The notes under the pieces: model-generated | What the model saw: only the letters and a program-made list of their open reading frames with translations | The model's database searches: none | Told to the model about the DNA's origin: nothing | Shown here: piece after piece, positions 48,220-59,321 of the stretch | How positions within the stretch are numbered: the stretch's first letter is position 1 | Layout: every line of letters starts with the position of its first letter | Program-made: the position numbers and the translations under genes | NCBI RefSeq assembly: GCF_000264905.1 | Contig: NW_006763131.1 | Coordinates: 1,413,253-1,477,252, forward strand | From: Stereum hirsutum FP-91666 SS1 | Lineage: Eukaryota > Basidiomycota > Agaricomycetes > Russulales > Stereaceae | Length of the DNA stretch: 64,000 nucleotides | Direction: 5' to 3'

Positions 48220-49333
48220 TCAGAGCTTCGCAGTCGACATGTATACCAACGAGCCTCCGTCGACGGTGATTGTGGCTCCGTTCACATAAGCCCCTGCTCT
48301 TGACGACAAGAAGAGTGCAGTGCCCGCTACATCTTCTGGTGAGCCGATGCGCGAAAGTGGTATTTGGTCGACGATGATATCCTTCGCCGTTGCCAGAGTG
48401 TGGGCCATCACTACAAAAACGATGCATTAGACCTTGTGGCGTAGAATCGGAAGCATGTGGGTGGTCGAGGAGACTCACTCTTGCTCTCGAATGGACCACA
48501 AGCAATAGTATTGCTCGTAATCCCTTGATGTCCTAACCGGCCAGCTAAATGACGACTGAGATGGTGCAAACCAGCCTTCGATGCTGAATACGCATACGTC
48601 TCATGGTTCGGCACACCGAGACCTTCTACAGAACCAATCTATCGAAGGCTTTGTGATCAGTACCTCGACGCAATATGTTAGAGACTGTGACTCTCACGTT
48701 TATAATCCGTCCTGGATCTTCGTAGTGCAGCTCCTGCTTTCCACCTTGTTCAGCAGCAGCTCGGAGTAGAGGAAGACATTTCTGCGAGAGCGTGAACACG
48801 CGCTGAAGGTTCAACGTCAACAGTTTCGTGAACGCAGCGTCCTATAATAACGGTTACATCCTCTTGTCAATAGTCTATCCTCAGACAGCCTCTAAAGTCG
48901 ATGATCAGCAGAAAACCTACAGGATATTGGTCGATACCGTCTCCCCAAGCAGCGCCTGCGTTATTGACAAGCACATGCAGAACCTTCTCTCTCTTCGAGA
49001 GTTCCGCGACCAGTCTCTCGACTTCGGAGACCTTTTGTATGTCCGCAGGCAAAGGTATACATGATCCGTGGCCAAGCGCGTTCAGTTCAGCGGCCGTAGC
49101 ATCGCAGTCTTTCGAGGATCGCGAAGAGATGTAGACCCGAGCGCCATTCATCACGAAGCCCGTAGCTATCTATAAGTAAAGGTCCGAATAAGCACCACAC
49201 CATTATAGCACGGCGTTCACCAGGCGCCACTGTGACCGAAGCGTACCATCTTTCCAATGCCCCTGCTTCCTCCGGTGACCAGTACGACCTTACCCTTGAC
49301 ATTGAACAAAGACTGAACTTCAAGAGAGCTCAT
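48220..49333 (-). CDS. Short-chain dehydrogenase/reductase
   Basis: A classical SDR of about 280 residues. The start MSSLEVQSLFNVKGKVVLVT runs into GGSRGIGKM, completing the TGxxxGIG cofactor motif. Later exons give IATGFVMNGARVYISSRSSK, LVNNAGAAWGDGID (the NNAG motif), LTLNLQRVFTLSQKCLP and SVEGLGVPNHETYAYSASK (catalytic Ser and YxxxK). The C-terminal half has GRLGHQGITSNTIACGPFES, LSRIGSPEDVAGTALFLSS and VNGATITVDGG. The ISSR sequence with Arg after the second strand suggests NADPH preference. It resembles fungal SDRs annotated as RhlG-like 3-oxoacyl-ACP reductases; the substrate cannot be told. Confidence 0.9.
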
Positions 49334-49839
49334 TGTGACCAGTCTGAATGTTGCGCAAGTTACAGTGTAGAGATGGGAGTACAGGTGGACGGTTTGATAG
49401 AGTAAAGAGTAGCAATGTTTCGTTCTTCAGAGGACCGGCTAGGTTCATAGCCGGAAAGGAAGCAAGTTCACAAGAAAGAGGAAATCGGAGCCACAGCTTC
49501 CGTCGACTTTGCCCCGCAGTTCCCCGCTCAGGCGGAGAATCAACGTGGCGTGACAAGGAACACTACGAGACACTGCAAAACAATAAATAATCAGATCGCC
49601 ACCAGGTGTCAGTGTTCTGTCTTGCTAAGTAGTTGTACTCCATCGTCCTCGTTGCTCTCATCCGACGAGTCACTGATTCAAAGACCACCAGTGGCATGCC
49701 GCCCTTTTGGTGCCACAAAGAGCTCCCCTCTCATACAGCACTCAGGGTAAGCTCGTTACCAGAAAAATGCTATCATAAATTAGCCACAATGCGCGTACAA
49801 TAAGTGAGAGCAGAGTCTCGCAGAATCCAATCCTGTGTT
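49334..49839. other. Intergenic stretch, nothing recognised
   Basis: About 500 bp holding the SDR promoter and the 3' flank of the seipin gene. No further gene seen. Confidence 0.5.
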
Positions 49840-51102
49840 CTACTCAGAGTCAGAATATATCTCGCTCGTAATCCGTGATCGTCGCCTCTGTAGCGGTGCT
49901 TCCGACCCCTCAGGCATGAACGACACCGACGGTTCATCCTGCCAATCCAACGAACATTCAGCATTGCGACCCGCACCACTGAGGTCAAACAAAATGATTC
50001 ACATACCTCTCGGTTCAAGCTCTTACTTCGTTTCAATGAAGTCTTCTTCCGAGCTCGCTTCTCCGACAAAGACGTCTGCGACGGAAGCCGCTTGAGCGAT
50101 TTCGACGCTGGGGATGGAGGTTCAGGCCTAGGTGCATCGGAATGGTATGTCCATGCAACGGCCGGAATAACGCAGGCAGCGAGTATGATAGCAGATATCG
50201 TGAGGAATGTCGCTGTGGCAATGAGTGATGTGATGATTGGGAAGCGAGATACGATGCCACTGCCGAAGAGACCATAATGTATCAGTCTTGCTGCGAACAT
50301 TCAGGAAGTATCGAAGAAATACGCACAGTATGCCTCTGTATCTCACTTTCCCGACGAGCAAAGCCGATAATATGCTCAACTCTTTGCCGTGCCCCTCACC
50401 GATACTACTCCACCCATCCTTCCTCCCGATCTCGACTCGCGCCACAACGTGGTTGGTGCCAGTAACGTATGTTGTGAGAAGCTCAACCTCGAGATCAACA
50501 GTGGTTGGCGTGCGTGACAACAGCCCATAAGCCTTCGGAGGCAGTACGATGGACTGTCAATGGGTTCACAAGCTGAAACAACAACATGCGGAGTGAGGAA
50601 AGACGTACTTACTGGGCGACGGACCGAAGTGAGGGTCTTATTTGAAGTCGTACTGAGTGTCAAGGAGGTCATGAAATTGCCAAGGTCGTAATTCGACTGA
50701 GTGGTGGGTACGAGAAGATGTAGAGAGACGTCGTAGGGTTGAGATGCACTGAGATATGGCAACGAGGCATCGGCCCATGGTAGACCGCCATCTCTGTTAC
50801 CAAGTCAATATAGTCGAGACAACGAGGATTGCAGTAGTGATGGCATACCCATATTGGAGATACAGTGGGGCCTCCCAGCCTACAGCAACACTCCTCCAGA
50901 CATAGAACCCTGAGGATAAAGAAAATAGCAGAAGAATGGGTATAGCGATAGTGCATATCGCCACAGGTATGATGACAGGAGCAATAGGACGGGCACCACG
51001 ACCGACGAGGCTGAGAATTTGATACAGAGGATTGAGAAGGAGGGTCGACATCCAGCTTGAGGATTCACGCTGTTTCCCCTTGGCCTTTATATCGTCCGCC
51101 AT
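49840..51102 (-). CDS. Seipin (adipose-regulatory protein family)
   Basis: Seipin is an ER membrane protein that organises lipid-droplet budding sites. The start is MADDIKAKGKQRESSSWMST. Transmembrane helix 1 is at PIAPVIIPVAICTIAIPILL and is followed by GFYVWRSVAVGWEAPLYLQY. The lumenal beta-sandwich spans SASQPYDVSLHLLVPTTQSN, GNFMTSLTLST, SIVLPPKAYGLLSRTPTTVD and ELLTTYVTGTNHVVARVEIG. Helix 2 follows (ITSLIATATFLTISAIILAA), with a basic, Ser-rich cytosolic tail ending EIYSDSE. The stop at 49840 comes after one more intron. The frame is open upstream of 51102, but that part overlaps the divergent gene and is not needed. About 380 residues. The domain order matches fungal seipins. Confidence 0.88.
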
Positions 51103-51271
51103 AGCTTGCGAAAAAGAGCCAGAAGGGACCGATGATGATGGTACGGTGGCACGAGCTTGGAATGAAGTCGCGTGGCTGGGCGCGTCGCGTCGAGGAACGA
51201 TTGTCTTCCTCGATCTTGGAGTCTGGATTTCGAGACTACGTCGCGTCCTCCACCCTCTTTCAGCATCACTC

Positions 51272-51901
51272 ATGACCACCACACGCGATTTCAGAGCCTT
51301 GCTCGGCTCATCACCATCGTCGACTATATTATCTACATTTATCACAGAACTCGCATCGCTTTCGTCGACTTCTGCCGTCGTTCCGGATGTCAAGTCTTAT
51401 CGCGATGCCGTCTACTTCAACTACTATACCCTTGGCTTGAGTCTTCTCTTTGCTCCGATCAATGGTTACAAGCCCAAGAGTGGACTGAAAAGAGGGGATC
51501 TTAGAGACGCTGATTTGGCTTTGGATGGCCTGGACATCTTCAACGTTCCTTCCACCGGAACAGACAAGGCAGCAAAATCCTCTACGACATCTGAATACTC
51601 TACGTACCCCGTATCGCCCATCACAATATCCATCTCTCCGAAGACACAGGATAAAGAGTGCGCTACATCCGTCACTTTTTTGCCTTCAACCAATGGCAAA
51701 GATATCGTCGAAGCTCTGGGTGAGCCAGAGAGGAAGGGTGGAGGATCGGGCCCAGCTTCAGGTGGAATGGGGATTTGGATGGACTGGCCTAAGCAGGGGA
51801 TAATGGTGGAGCTCGGTGGAGAAGAGAGTCGGGGACCAAAAGCTTGGGAGACCGGAAAGGATGCTGTTTGGAAAGTGTTGTCCGTTTCTGTGCCCAAATG
51901 A
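51272..51901 (+). CDS. Uncharacterised single-exon protein divergent from seipin
   Basis: The frame from the ATG at 51272 encodes 209 residues without introns: MTTTRDFRALLGSSPSSTIL, then VYFNYYTLGLSLLFAPINGY, DLALDGLDIFNVP, MGIWMDWPKQGIMVELGG and KAWETGKDAVWKVLSVSVPK. The YFNYY-x-LGLSLLF-x-P-x-x-GY string looks like a conserved fungal motif I have seen in unannotated proteins, but I cannot name the family. Starts of this gene and seipin are 169 bp apart. The same frame is open upstream to 51032, through the seipin start region; the later ATG is preferred because of that overlap. Confidence 0.7.
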   Translation: MTTTRDFRALLGSSPSSTILSTFITELASLSSTSAVVPDVKSYRDAVYFNYYTLGLSLLFAPINGYKPKSGLKRGDLRDADLALDGLDIFNVPSTGTDKAAKSSTTSEYSTYPVSPITISISPKTQDKECATSVTFLPSTNGKDIVEALGEPERKGGGSGPASGGMGIWMDWPKQGIMVELGGEESRGPKAWETGKDAVWKVLSVSVPK

Positions 51902-52484
51902 CCGTAAGTTCCCCTGCTCCTCTCATTAAATTATTTCGAGTGAACATGCTTAGCATGAGCTCTGCCAGCGTACACTTCGCCACTTCGTTCTCACTTCGCT
52001 CTACACGATAGGCTTATTGGTTTTGTCTCAATATTTGCGCGGGTGGGATGATGGGTGTTGATCCCTATAAGTGACCCATGCCTTTACTTTATCGGTGGTC
52101 CACTCTGGTTCACCCCTGCGTGTTCTTCCGCGTTTACGTATTTACTATGTCGGCATACATGGGACACTTCTACACTTCGTCTCGGGCACTGAACGCGGGG
52201 AGGTGAAATGTTGACCTATATTGAGTGGTGTGGCGTTAGTTTTCACCATAGATCTGCGGGACGCTGCCATACTAGTGGGGCAGCCGATGGAGACCACTGA
52301 TCCCATCTCAAAAATGAAACTAGTCGGCACGTTGGGGACCTACCCACTGACACTTGCCTATGTTTTCCGAAGATTGTGCGAAGAGCGTATGGAAGCTGTA
52401 GCTTGTGTGGCCCGAACAGGGGCGCCCGTTCGGAGAGTGAGACGTCATTGCATGTGAATTCACGTAAATGTCGTTAGCAGCAGC

Positions 52485-52492
52485 TATAAGTA
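52485..52492 (+). promoter_or_regulatory. TATA-like element of the small beta-rich protein gene
   Basis: TATAAGTA, 90 nt upstream of the ATG at 52582. A second TATAAG is at about 52066. The stretch 51902-52484 holds no supported gene. Confidence 0.45.
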
Positions 52493-52581
52493 CACGACCT
52501 TCAGTTCGTTGATGGCAACTCAACCTACTAGCTTTCCCCACCACCGTCTATCAACCAAACAACTGCATCACATTCATCATC

Positions 52582-53327
52582 ATGGCCGCCCCCGCTGACA
52601 TGACCACTCTCAACACCTCTGGCAAGTTCACCATGGTATCTTCTCATTTACTATAATATTTGCATAGGTCGAATTGACTTTGTAATCCCTGACGTAGAAC
52701 AAGTCCCTCAGCGACTCGAGCGACGAAATCCTCAGGCTTCAAGGCGTCGGCTGGTTCACTCGCAAAGCCATCGCCGCCGCCACCATTTACATCGAAGTGA
52801 ACCACTACAAGGATGACAGTGGGACCGAGCACATCGACATCAAGCAGACCTTGTCGGGCGGCCTTGGCGGCTCACAGGAGGATCGCACTTTGGACTGGCA
52901 GAATAGAGAAAAGACGGACAAGATTTTTGGAGCCGTAATTGGCAAGTCTCGGAGGGTCAAGCTCGAGGATATTGACATCGACTACTTGAAAAATGGATGG
53001 ACGAGTGATGTTGCGGAATGGGGTTCGATAGAGTCGTACGTGGAGTCCGATACCCCTAAGAGCGGTACTACGTGGATCGCGCACCAGGTTCGTCTTTCTC
53101 AGTCGTGTTTATTCACATTCTCGTTCTTATGTGCCCTTCATCGTGCGTAGCTTTGGGGCTTCGAGGTGGTCGATGATGTTAGACGATATGCTAGACATAT
53201 CAAGTTCACCGGTCCTGGGGGTGAAGATATAGAGGCTCGCTTGGTCTACGACTACAGTGAGTTCATTCAGTTCTATGCTGCAATTCTCATCGCTCACTCA
53301 AATTATATCTTAGCTGGAACCCTTTAG
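52582..53327 (+). CDS. Small conserved protein, possibly lipocalin/fatty-acid-binding-like
   Basis: Four exons encode about 185 residues without a signal peptide. The protein reads MAAPADMTTLNTSGKFTM, NKSLSDSSDEILRLQGVGWF, TRKAIAAATIYIEVNHYKDD, DIKQTLSGGLGGSQEDRTLD and DWQNREKTDKIFGAVIGKSR, then WGFEVVDDVRRYARHIKFTG and VYDYTGTL with the stop at 53325-53327. The N-terminal SGKFTMNKSLSDSSDEIL followed by alternating beta-strands recalls calycin-type beta-barrels (fatty-acid-binding or lipocalin), and similar small proteins are common in Agaricomycetes. The fold is inferred only. It is strongly placed behind a TATA-like element, suggesting regulated expression. Confidence 0.65.
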
Positions 53328-53505
53328 ACCCGTACTCCCTGATTGGTTCTTGCAAATCGTAATACCTACCCCTATCTTGGTGCCACCCATGTCTTTTGGG
53401 CCACATCAGTCAGTCGTTCGATGCGTCCCCCGCGTTCCTCTGCAGCTGCAGAACATGAGTTTTACAAGTACGCAGCGAGCATATATGTATGAATCTGGAC
53501 TCCCT

Positions 53506-54820
53506 CTACCAAACCCCCAGCACCCGCGCTGGGGCTCCCAAGCTCTTCATCCGATCTACACCTAAATATACCTCCTTCGCCCAACACTCATCGCCGTTCT
53601 CCGAGCCGCCTTCTGTTACACCAATGTCATTATCCACGTCTTCTAGACCCTCTATCCGTTCACAGAGCTCGATAAAATATACATCTTGGAAGGGGACCGG
53701 TTGTAAGGATGGTCGACGGTCAACTCGGGCGGGTGAGAGAGTGGGTGGCAACGCTGCCAGACATTCCAAGACGTTCGGAGATCGCGAAATCCCGTTTGTT
53801 TGAAACGGAGGAGGTCGCGGGTCGATGGTGACCCGTATGAGCGCTTGCCTACGTCGGTCGTTATTGATGCTGCTCGGTAGCAGAGGTATAGGCGAAGTCG
53901 GGTCGTTGGCCAATACATAGAACCGAGTGAAGTTCACTAGATAACAAGTTTCAAACACTATACTCTGGAAAGAAGTTCGTTGCATGTACCGACCTGATTC
54001 GTTTTGAATCCCTTCATGCAGGACTTCCAAGCCATCAAACATGGTGGTACAGAACCTGGAAGCTATCACGCCACACTCCGTGGCGTCCGACTCAGGGGTG
54101 CCATTTTGACTGATCTCAGCCGCTGCAGCAGCCGTCGATGCGACCTTGACTAGAGTCGCCTCGGGCAGGTGTTTCGCGATGAACTGGCTGCATTGTCCTA
54201 GTGCCTGTGCAGAATCACCGTCAGTCAAAAATTGAACCAATTACGGCGCATAAAAGTTACGATTGAAAAAAAAAGGTTCAGCTGGTAGTGAAGCCGCCTC
54301 ACCTGCTCATGGCTCAGAACCTTGCGTATCAATTCGATTTTATGTCCCTTGCGTACGATCAGACTATGCTGCACCGGAAGCAACACAGCACCTCGGATCC
54401 ATTTTGTGTGGCCGAGGTTCTCCAGACGCAATAAGTCGTATGTCTCCGTTACCGTGCCGTAGATGGTGTTTTCCTGTGGGAGGAGCCCGAGAGGCGTTGA
54501 TTCGTTGACGCTGTGGTAGACGTCTGAAAACAATATGTTCCGTTAGAGTTCGCTTTTCAGGAGTTTATTGTGAATGGCTAAAAAGGGGGGTCTACTGACC
54601 TGCTATCGTCCTTTGAGCAACATACCGCGCAGAGTCACCAAAAGCTTGATGGGCAGCCTAGAAACAGTGCAGAAAGACGTTCAATTGGAATGAAACCGGT
54701 CTAAGCGCCAGGAAGTGTCGACAGTAGTACCTGGTGCGAATAAGTCCCTTCAGGCCCAAGAAAAGCTATGGACGGCCGACTGGGACTAGAAGCCTCAGGC
54801 TCGATGGTCTCCGAAAGCAT
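53506..54820 (-). CDS. PHA2: Prephenate dehydratase
   Basis: This enzyme converts prephenate to phenylpyruvate in phenylalanine synthesis. The start MLSETIEPEASSPSRPSIAF runs into LGPEGTYSHQ, then AAHQAFGDSARYVAQRTIAD and VYHSVNESTPLGLLPQENTI, the periplasmic-binding-like substrate domain. Later segments are VRKGHKIELIRKVLSHEQ, ALGQCSQFIAKHLPEATLVK, ECGVIASRFC and the family TRF motif in NFTRFYVLAND. A C-terminal ACT domain follows: RRQALIRVTIDPRPPP, ISRSPNVLECLAAL and ARVDRRPSL with VYFIELC, so feedback control by phenylalanine is expected. The length of about 370 residues is slightly extended by a fungal insertion after SSINNDRR. It is convergent with the small beta-rich protein gene. Confidence 0.9.
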
Positions 54821-55556
54821 CTACAGGTATTGTTCGGTACAAAATGGTTGAAGCAGATACCGACGAGAGGGGCGATGCAGTTCGGGCGTCGTGATCGTCG
54901 ATAAACAAACTCCCAGAGAGGTGTAAAGGTTATCGTTGATACTTAGACTGAACAGTTATGAAGCAGTGTGGATCGAGGCAAATGACGCAGTAGTAGCCTA
55001 TAATCGAGGGCGTGCAAAGTAGGCCGTGACAAAAGACGACAGCTCGGATTTTGAAATGTCGTACACCTGAGAGCAAAACAACCCTAGCGAATGGGCCCAT
55101 GTAGTCCTAGTTGGAAGTTCTGATGATCACGGAAGGAAGTGTTGAAGACGCCTTACCACCACCTTTTTTTAGAATCACATTTATTATTATCTGCTGGACG
55201 AGGAGACTGTGGTATACAATACTACCGCTTATGTAGCTCGACTCTATCGATCTTGAACGTTGAACGGTGAAGGTGTCTGAGACAGACCTGGATTCATAGT
55301 GAACAATTACAGCGGGACCGGCCGGAAAAGCATCGCAGTACTCAAGTGTATACACGTAGGCACGGGGCATAATAAAGAGATAACAAAGGAAGATATGACG
55401 AAGGAAGGGAGAGAAGGTCAAGTATACAAAAGGATGAAGACAGCGGATAGCAGAACACACGATGAGTATAGAAATGTGGTCCATAGACGGCTGAAAAAAA
55501 TGGCAGGAGACCCAGCAAGAGTGACCACTGGCAGAGAGGTGTATGCGTATCTCGAA
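54821..55556. other. Intergenic stretch, nothing recognised
   Basis: It holds the prephenate dehydratase promoter and the 3' flank of regulator A. The long plus-strand frame at 55299-55784 has no protein-like features and is the shadow of the regulator's 3' end. Confidence 0.5.
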
Positions 55557-58500
55557 TCATGCGCCCTGGACAAGGAACCTCTCTCCTCGACAGTTCGCAT
55601 GCGCAAAGTCGTTCAGCATCACGTAGTACCGTTCTGCAAGATGATTGTTTGTTTTATAGATAGCGTGCATGGGATCAAGAGAAGGATGACTTACGAGCGA
55701 GGGGGATACGTTCGCCGAACTGTGCGAGTGCAGACCTGGATGCAGCACGGTAAGCACATCTCAGAAGGACTATGGTCTCATTGAGTCTGACGTACGCTAT
55801 GAACTCGATCTCCGCACGAAGGGTCAAGATCTGGTCTTCCGCATTTGCTTGAAGAGACGCAGCTAAAAATCGAACAAGAACCCGACCGGACATGAACCAG
55901 CCGAACTGGGAGTTCAACAGGACAGGATTAGTATGTTAGGTTGGTGGTAATATCGTTTAGCGTCGGCCGTACCGTGACGAAGAAGTCAAGGAGGGTGACA
56001 TCGTAGCTACTCCCCCGAACGGAGTAGATGAGATCAAGTATAGCGCGAGCAGCCTGGAGGATCTTGAAAGCGCTGAGACAGCCAGAGCCTCCAACATTCG
56101 CATGAGGATCGTGCAGAAGGATGATGACCCTACCACAGAGCAATGTCAGTCCAAAGTTGCCATGGAAAAAGCAAAGCCATCAAGCAATAATCATACAGAT
56201 GCGGTATCAAGCATGCTGCATAGAGATGTGGATCAAGAACGCCGTCGGGGATCGGATTTCGCAAATGTTGGGGAAAAGTCGACCGGAATGTGGCGGCGAT
56301 GTTATCGACTTCAATGAAGGCGCGCGTGCGCCGAGGGTCTGCTTGTTTGTATGCAAGCGATGTATGTCTATTATCAGAAGATCAAAGATTGATTCCAAGT
56401 TCCTAGAATAAAAAGTCGATGCACGTACTGTTCCCAGAGGGCGGCGAATTCCGGCGCATATGAGTAATTGGGGTCCCCGAGATGACTCTTGGACCTATAC
56501 CGGACGTTGAAGTACTTAGCCTTCGCGAGAAGCATTGTACCCTTGATATAGAGCACAAATGAATCTGTCTGGCCGTCGGGGTGTAAGAGTAACAGATCTT
56601 TCGAATGAGCCCACTGCCTATTAGTGGGAGAAGCCATTATCTGCGCGCAGGGTCTATCAGATGACGACAGGAGGACGCATGGGAAATAGGAACGCACGCC
56701 CAGGTCGAACTGATCTCCTTTTGCAGGCATCATTTGGGTGATGTCTTGGTCGTCCAAACTGAGAGCCCAACCATTGCTGCACCCTTGCTGTCGTTCCATC
56801 TACTCAAAAATATTCATTTAGTACTGCACTCACAACAGCAAGATATCGATCGCGTGGACGTACCGCGTATGCCAACCAGAAAGTGTTGCGCCGCACCTCG
56901 TCCTCTATGACAGTTTCTGCCGGAGGCAGTAACGACGGCACTCGTAACGTATCAGTTATGGAGTAGAAGGGATTGGACGAGCTTAAACCAAGAGGTACCG
57001 CGGCTCGTAGGGCGGCGCCTGTGGTCATGAATACCTAGGAGACGAGTATTAATATCCGTTGCAGCGTGGACTTGTATCTACATACCGATACCCATCTGAA
57101 GCTCTGTAAGTCAACCCGAGCATGGCCCATAGAGGGACGACGACATACCTTGCATGACACCAATACCACCACACAATGATGATTTGTGCTGTTTCATGTA
57201 TTCCGAGTGAACAGGAGTACATATATACCACAGCATCATGCCTACCTTGCACGGTTTCCAGTAAGTGGACTCCAGTGGAGATATGCTCGTCTAAGACTTG
57301 TTTTGCAAGTTTGACCTGGGCTTCTGCAAAGGAGTCGATATGTTCCTTGGTCCTATACTTGTCCTGAAAGATCTCATCTGTCGAGGACCGCGTCAGTTGC
57401 CGATCGCACTAATGCTGACAGGACGCGAATCTGACCTGGTGGCATATCAGACAAGTTGGGCGACGGATCTTGTTCAACAGCAACGGTATAGAGACTGCCA
57501 ACGGCACAGATGCCATGCAAGACGGCAACGCTTGGGAAGTTTGCATGGGTCGGTGGAAGCGATAAGGAGGCCATGAAGGAGGGTTGATGGAAGAGTCTGC
57601 TGGCATGGGGGTGAAACGCGAAGAAGACGTCGACTCTATTGACAGCTAAGCACGATTTCGAGATGAAACGATAGAAAATACGTACAAGTGGCGTAGGAGG
57701 TTGTACGAGGGTAGATCACGCGGCCAACTTGACCACAGCATATCGTATCCTGAACCATAATGCGGGGTAGAGCTAGAAGAGATGTACGAAGTTTGTGTCG
57801 TGTTGGTAGGCTCTGCCATGACCACAGGCTCCAATGATACGCCGTTGCTGTAGACATCTATACTGGAGGAGGGAGCAGAATAATTGTCTGTCGGGAGGTG
57901 CTGAGAGGTTAGAGTGAGGGGAATTATGTTGTTGGAGATCGAATCCGGGCTAGAGGTAGAAGCAGATGACACGTCGATGGTGGAGGGCGTATTGATATCA
58001 TGGGGGTGGATGTTTGGGACTACCTCTGGTGGTGACGATGTCTGTTCTTTCAGCATATGCTCGAGCTCGTCTGATATATGATCATGTTAGCACACAGCCA
58101 ATATACATCTGGAAACGTATAACATACTAATTCTGTTTTCAAGCCGTTCATATCGGTTCTTGGCCGGCTCAGGCTGAGTTGTGATGGGAATCACTGCGAA
58201 ACATTGTGAGAAATGCAAGCGTACGAGACATACTCGAAGGCGCAGACTGACCGTCATCGTAAGTACAGTCCGGGGCATCAGGTAGTTCAACTCCAGGGGC
58301 AGCATGAGACTTTGCATGAGCATGAGAGCGAGAACACGTCGAGCAAGGCTTTTTGGCATCACTAAGAGTAGCGTGTCAACATCGGGTTCGGGCTCGGGGA
58401 CGCTGTGGCTTCTAAAGTAATACCATTTCTGCAGGGTCGGAGATCGTATCGGTTATGAGGATCTCTCGGAGGATTCTAATGTATGGCAGCAGCGCACCAG

Positions 58501-58678
58501 TTTTCTTCGGCGACATTGATGGCATGCCTGTATTGTAACGGTGATAGGACACAGCGGTCAGAACAATGTTCAAATCAACACCCAACGGGCGTTCACCGAC
58601 TTGATTTCGTTTGAGAACATTGGGATGTGTGCCGAGGGGTCCGGCGGGTGGCGACTTGACCGTGGCGACTTTGGGCAT
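55557..58678 (-). CDS. Zn2Cys6 transcription factor A (fungal_trans type)
   Basis: A fungal binuclear-cluster regulator. The start MPKVATVKSPPAGPLG leads to KRNQV and the zinc cluster: ACHQCRRRKL, then a 5-nt exon AAATG (58424-58428) supplying K and the first two bases of Cys, then DAKKPCSTCSRSH with the last Cys in PDCTYDD. The C5-C6 loop is about 22 residues, much longer than the usual 6-8. A Ser/Thr/Pro-rich region with the end LPSYNLLRHL precedes the fungal_trans domain, with FMASLSLPPTHANFPS, VLHGICAVGSLYT, RRNTFWLAYAVRPRDR, QQGCSNGWALSLDDQDITQM and DSFVLYIKGTMLLAKAKYFN. It ends GERIPLAQRYYVMLNDFAHA and on to the stop at 55557. There are about 15 exons. The frame upstream to 58912 is open, but the later start matches paralogue B. 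Confidence 0.85.
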
Positions 58679-59321
58679 TGTGGTCGGGGAATGAGAGGCG
58701 CTGTCGTGCGTGACGATGCTCGGGGAGAGAACTGGGAGCTTTGAGCTTTCCTTGGGCGCTTCGCGTATGACCGGCTTACTAAATCCGCCTCCCCTGTCGA
58801 TCTCCCAGAGTCCCGGCCCGGATCGGCCAAGCTTTGAACCGCCGTATAACCGGTTTCTCAAGTTCACCTTGTCATGATTCTGCCTCGACTTGGAAGCCTG
58901 CAATCGTGGCATGGTACAACATTCGTGTTATTTCCTAGAATTATAGGCATATCTGAATCCATCTGACGACGAATAAAAGTACAACATCGGCCATGATTCC
59001 AAAGCCCGAGGCTCACAGACACGTCAGACGCGAGTCGAATCCGAGGCTGTCCGAGCCAGCTGGCGCTACCCAGCGATTTTGTCCACCCCAAAAGGAAATA
59101 CATCCATGCCGTCAGGGGAAAAGAACGGCAGAAAAATGGGGATCATGAGAATCAAGCATGATATGCCGGTGCAATGTCGTGCCACTAGACTTTGCTGAGT
59201 ATTTGCCATCTCTAAGTGGTTCTTCAGGTCAGGTGATTTGAAAGGGTTCGCAATAATCATACGATGGTGGTGCAAGAAAGATGGAAAACCAGAGCGTAGT
59301 GTGTGACTATAATGTAGTAAG

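Noticed and set aside
55299..55784. Plus-strand frame of 161 residues
   Set aside because: It overlaps the 3' end of regulator A in antisense and shows no conserved or domain-like pattern.
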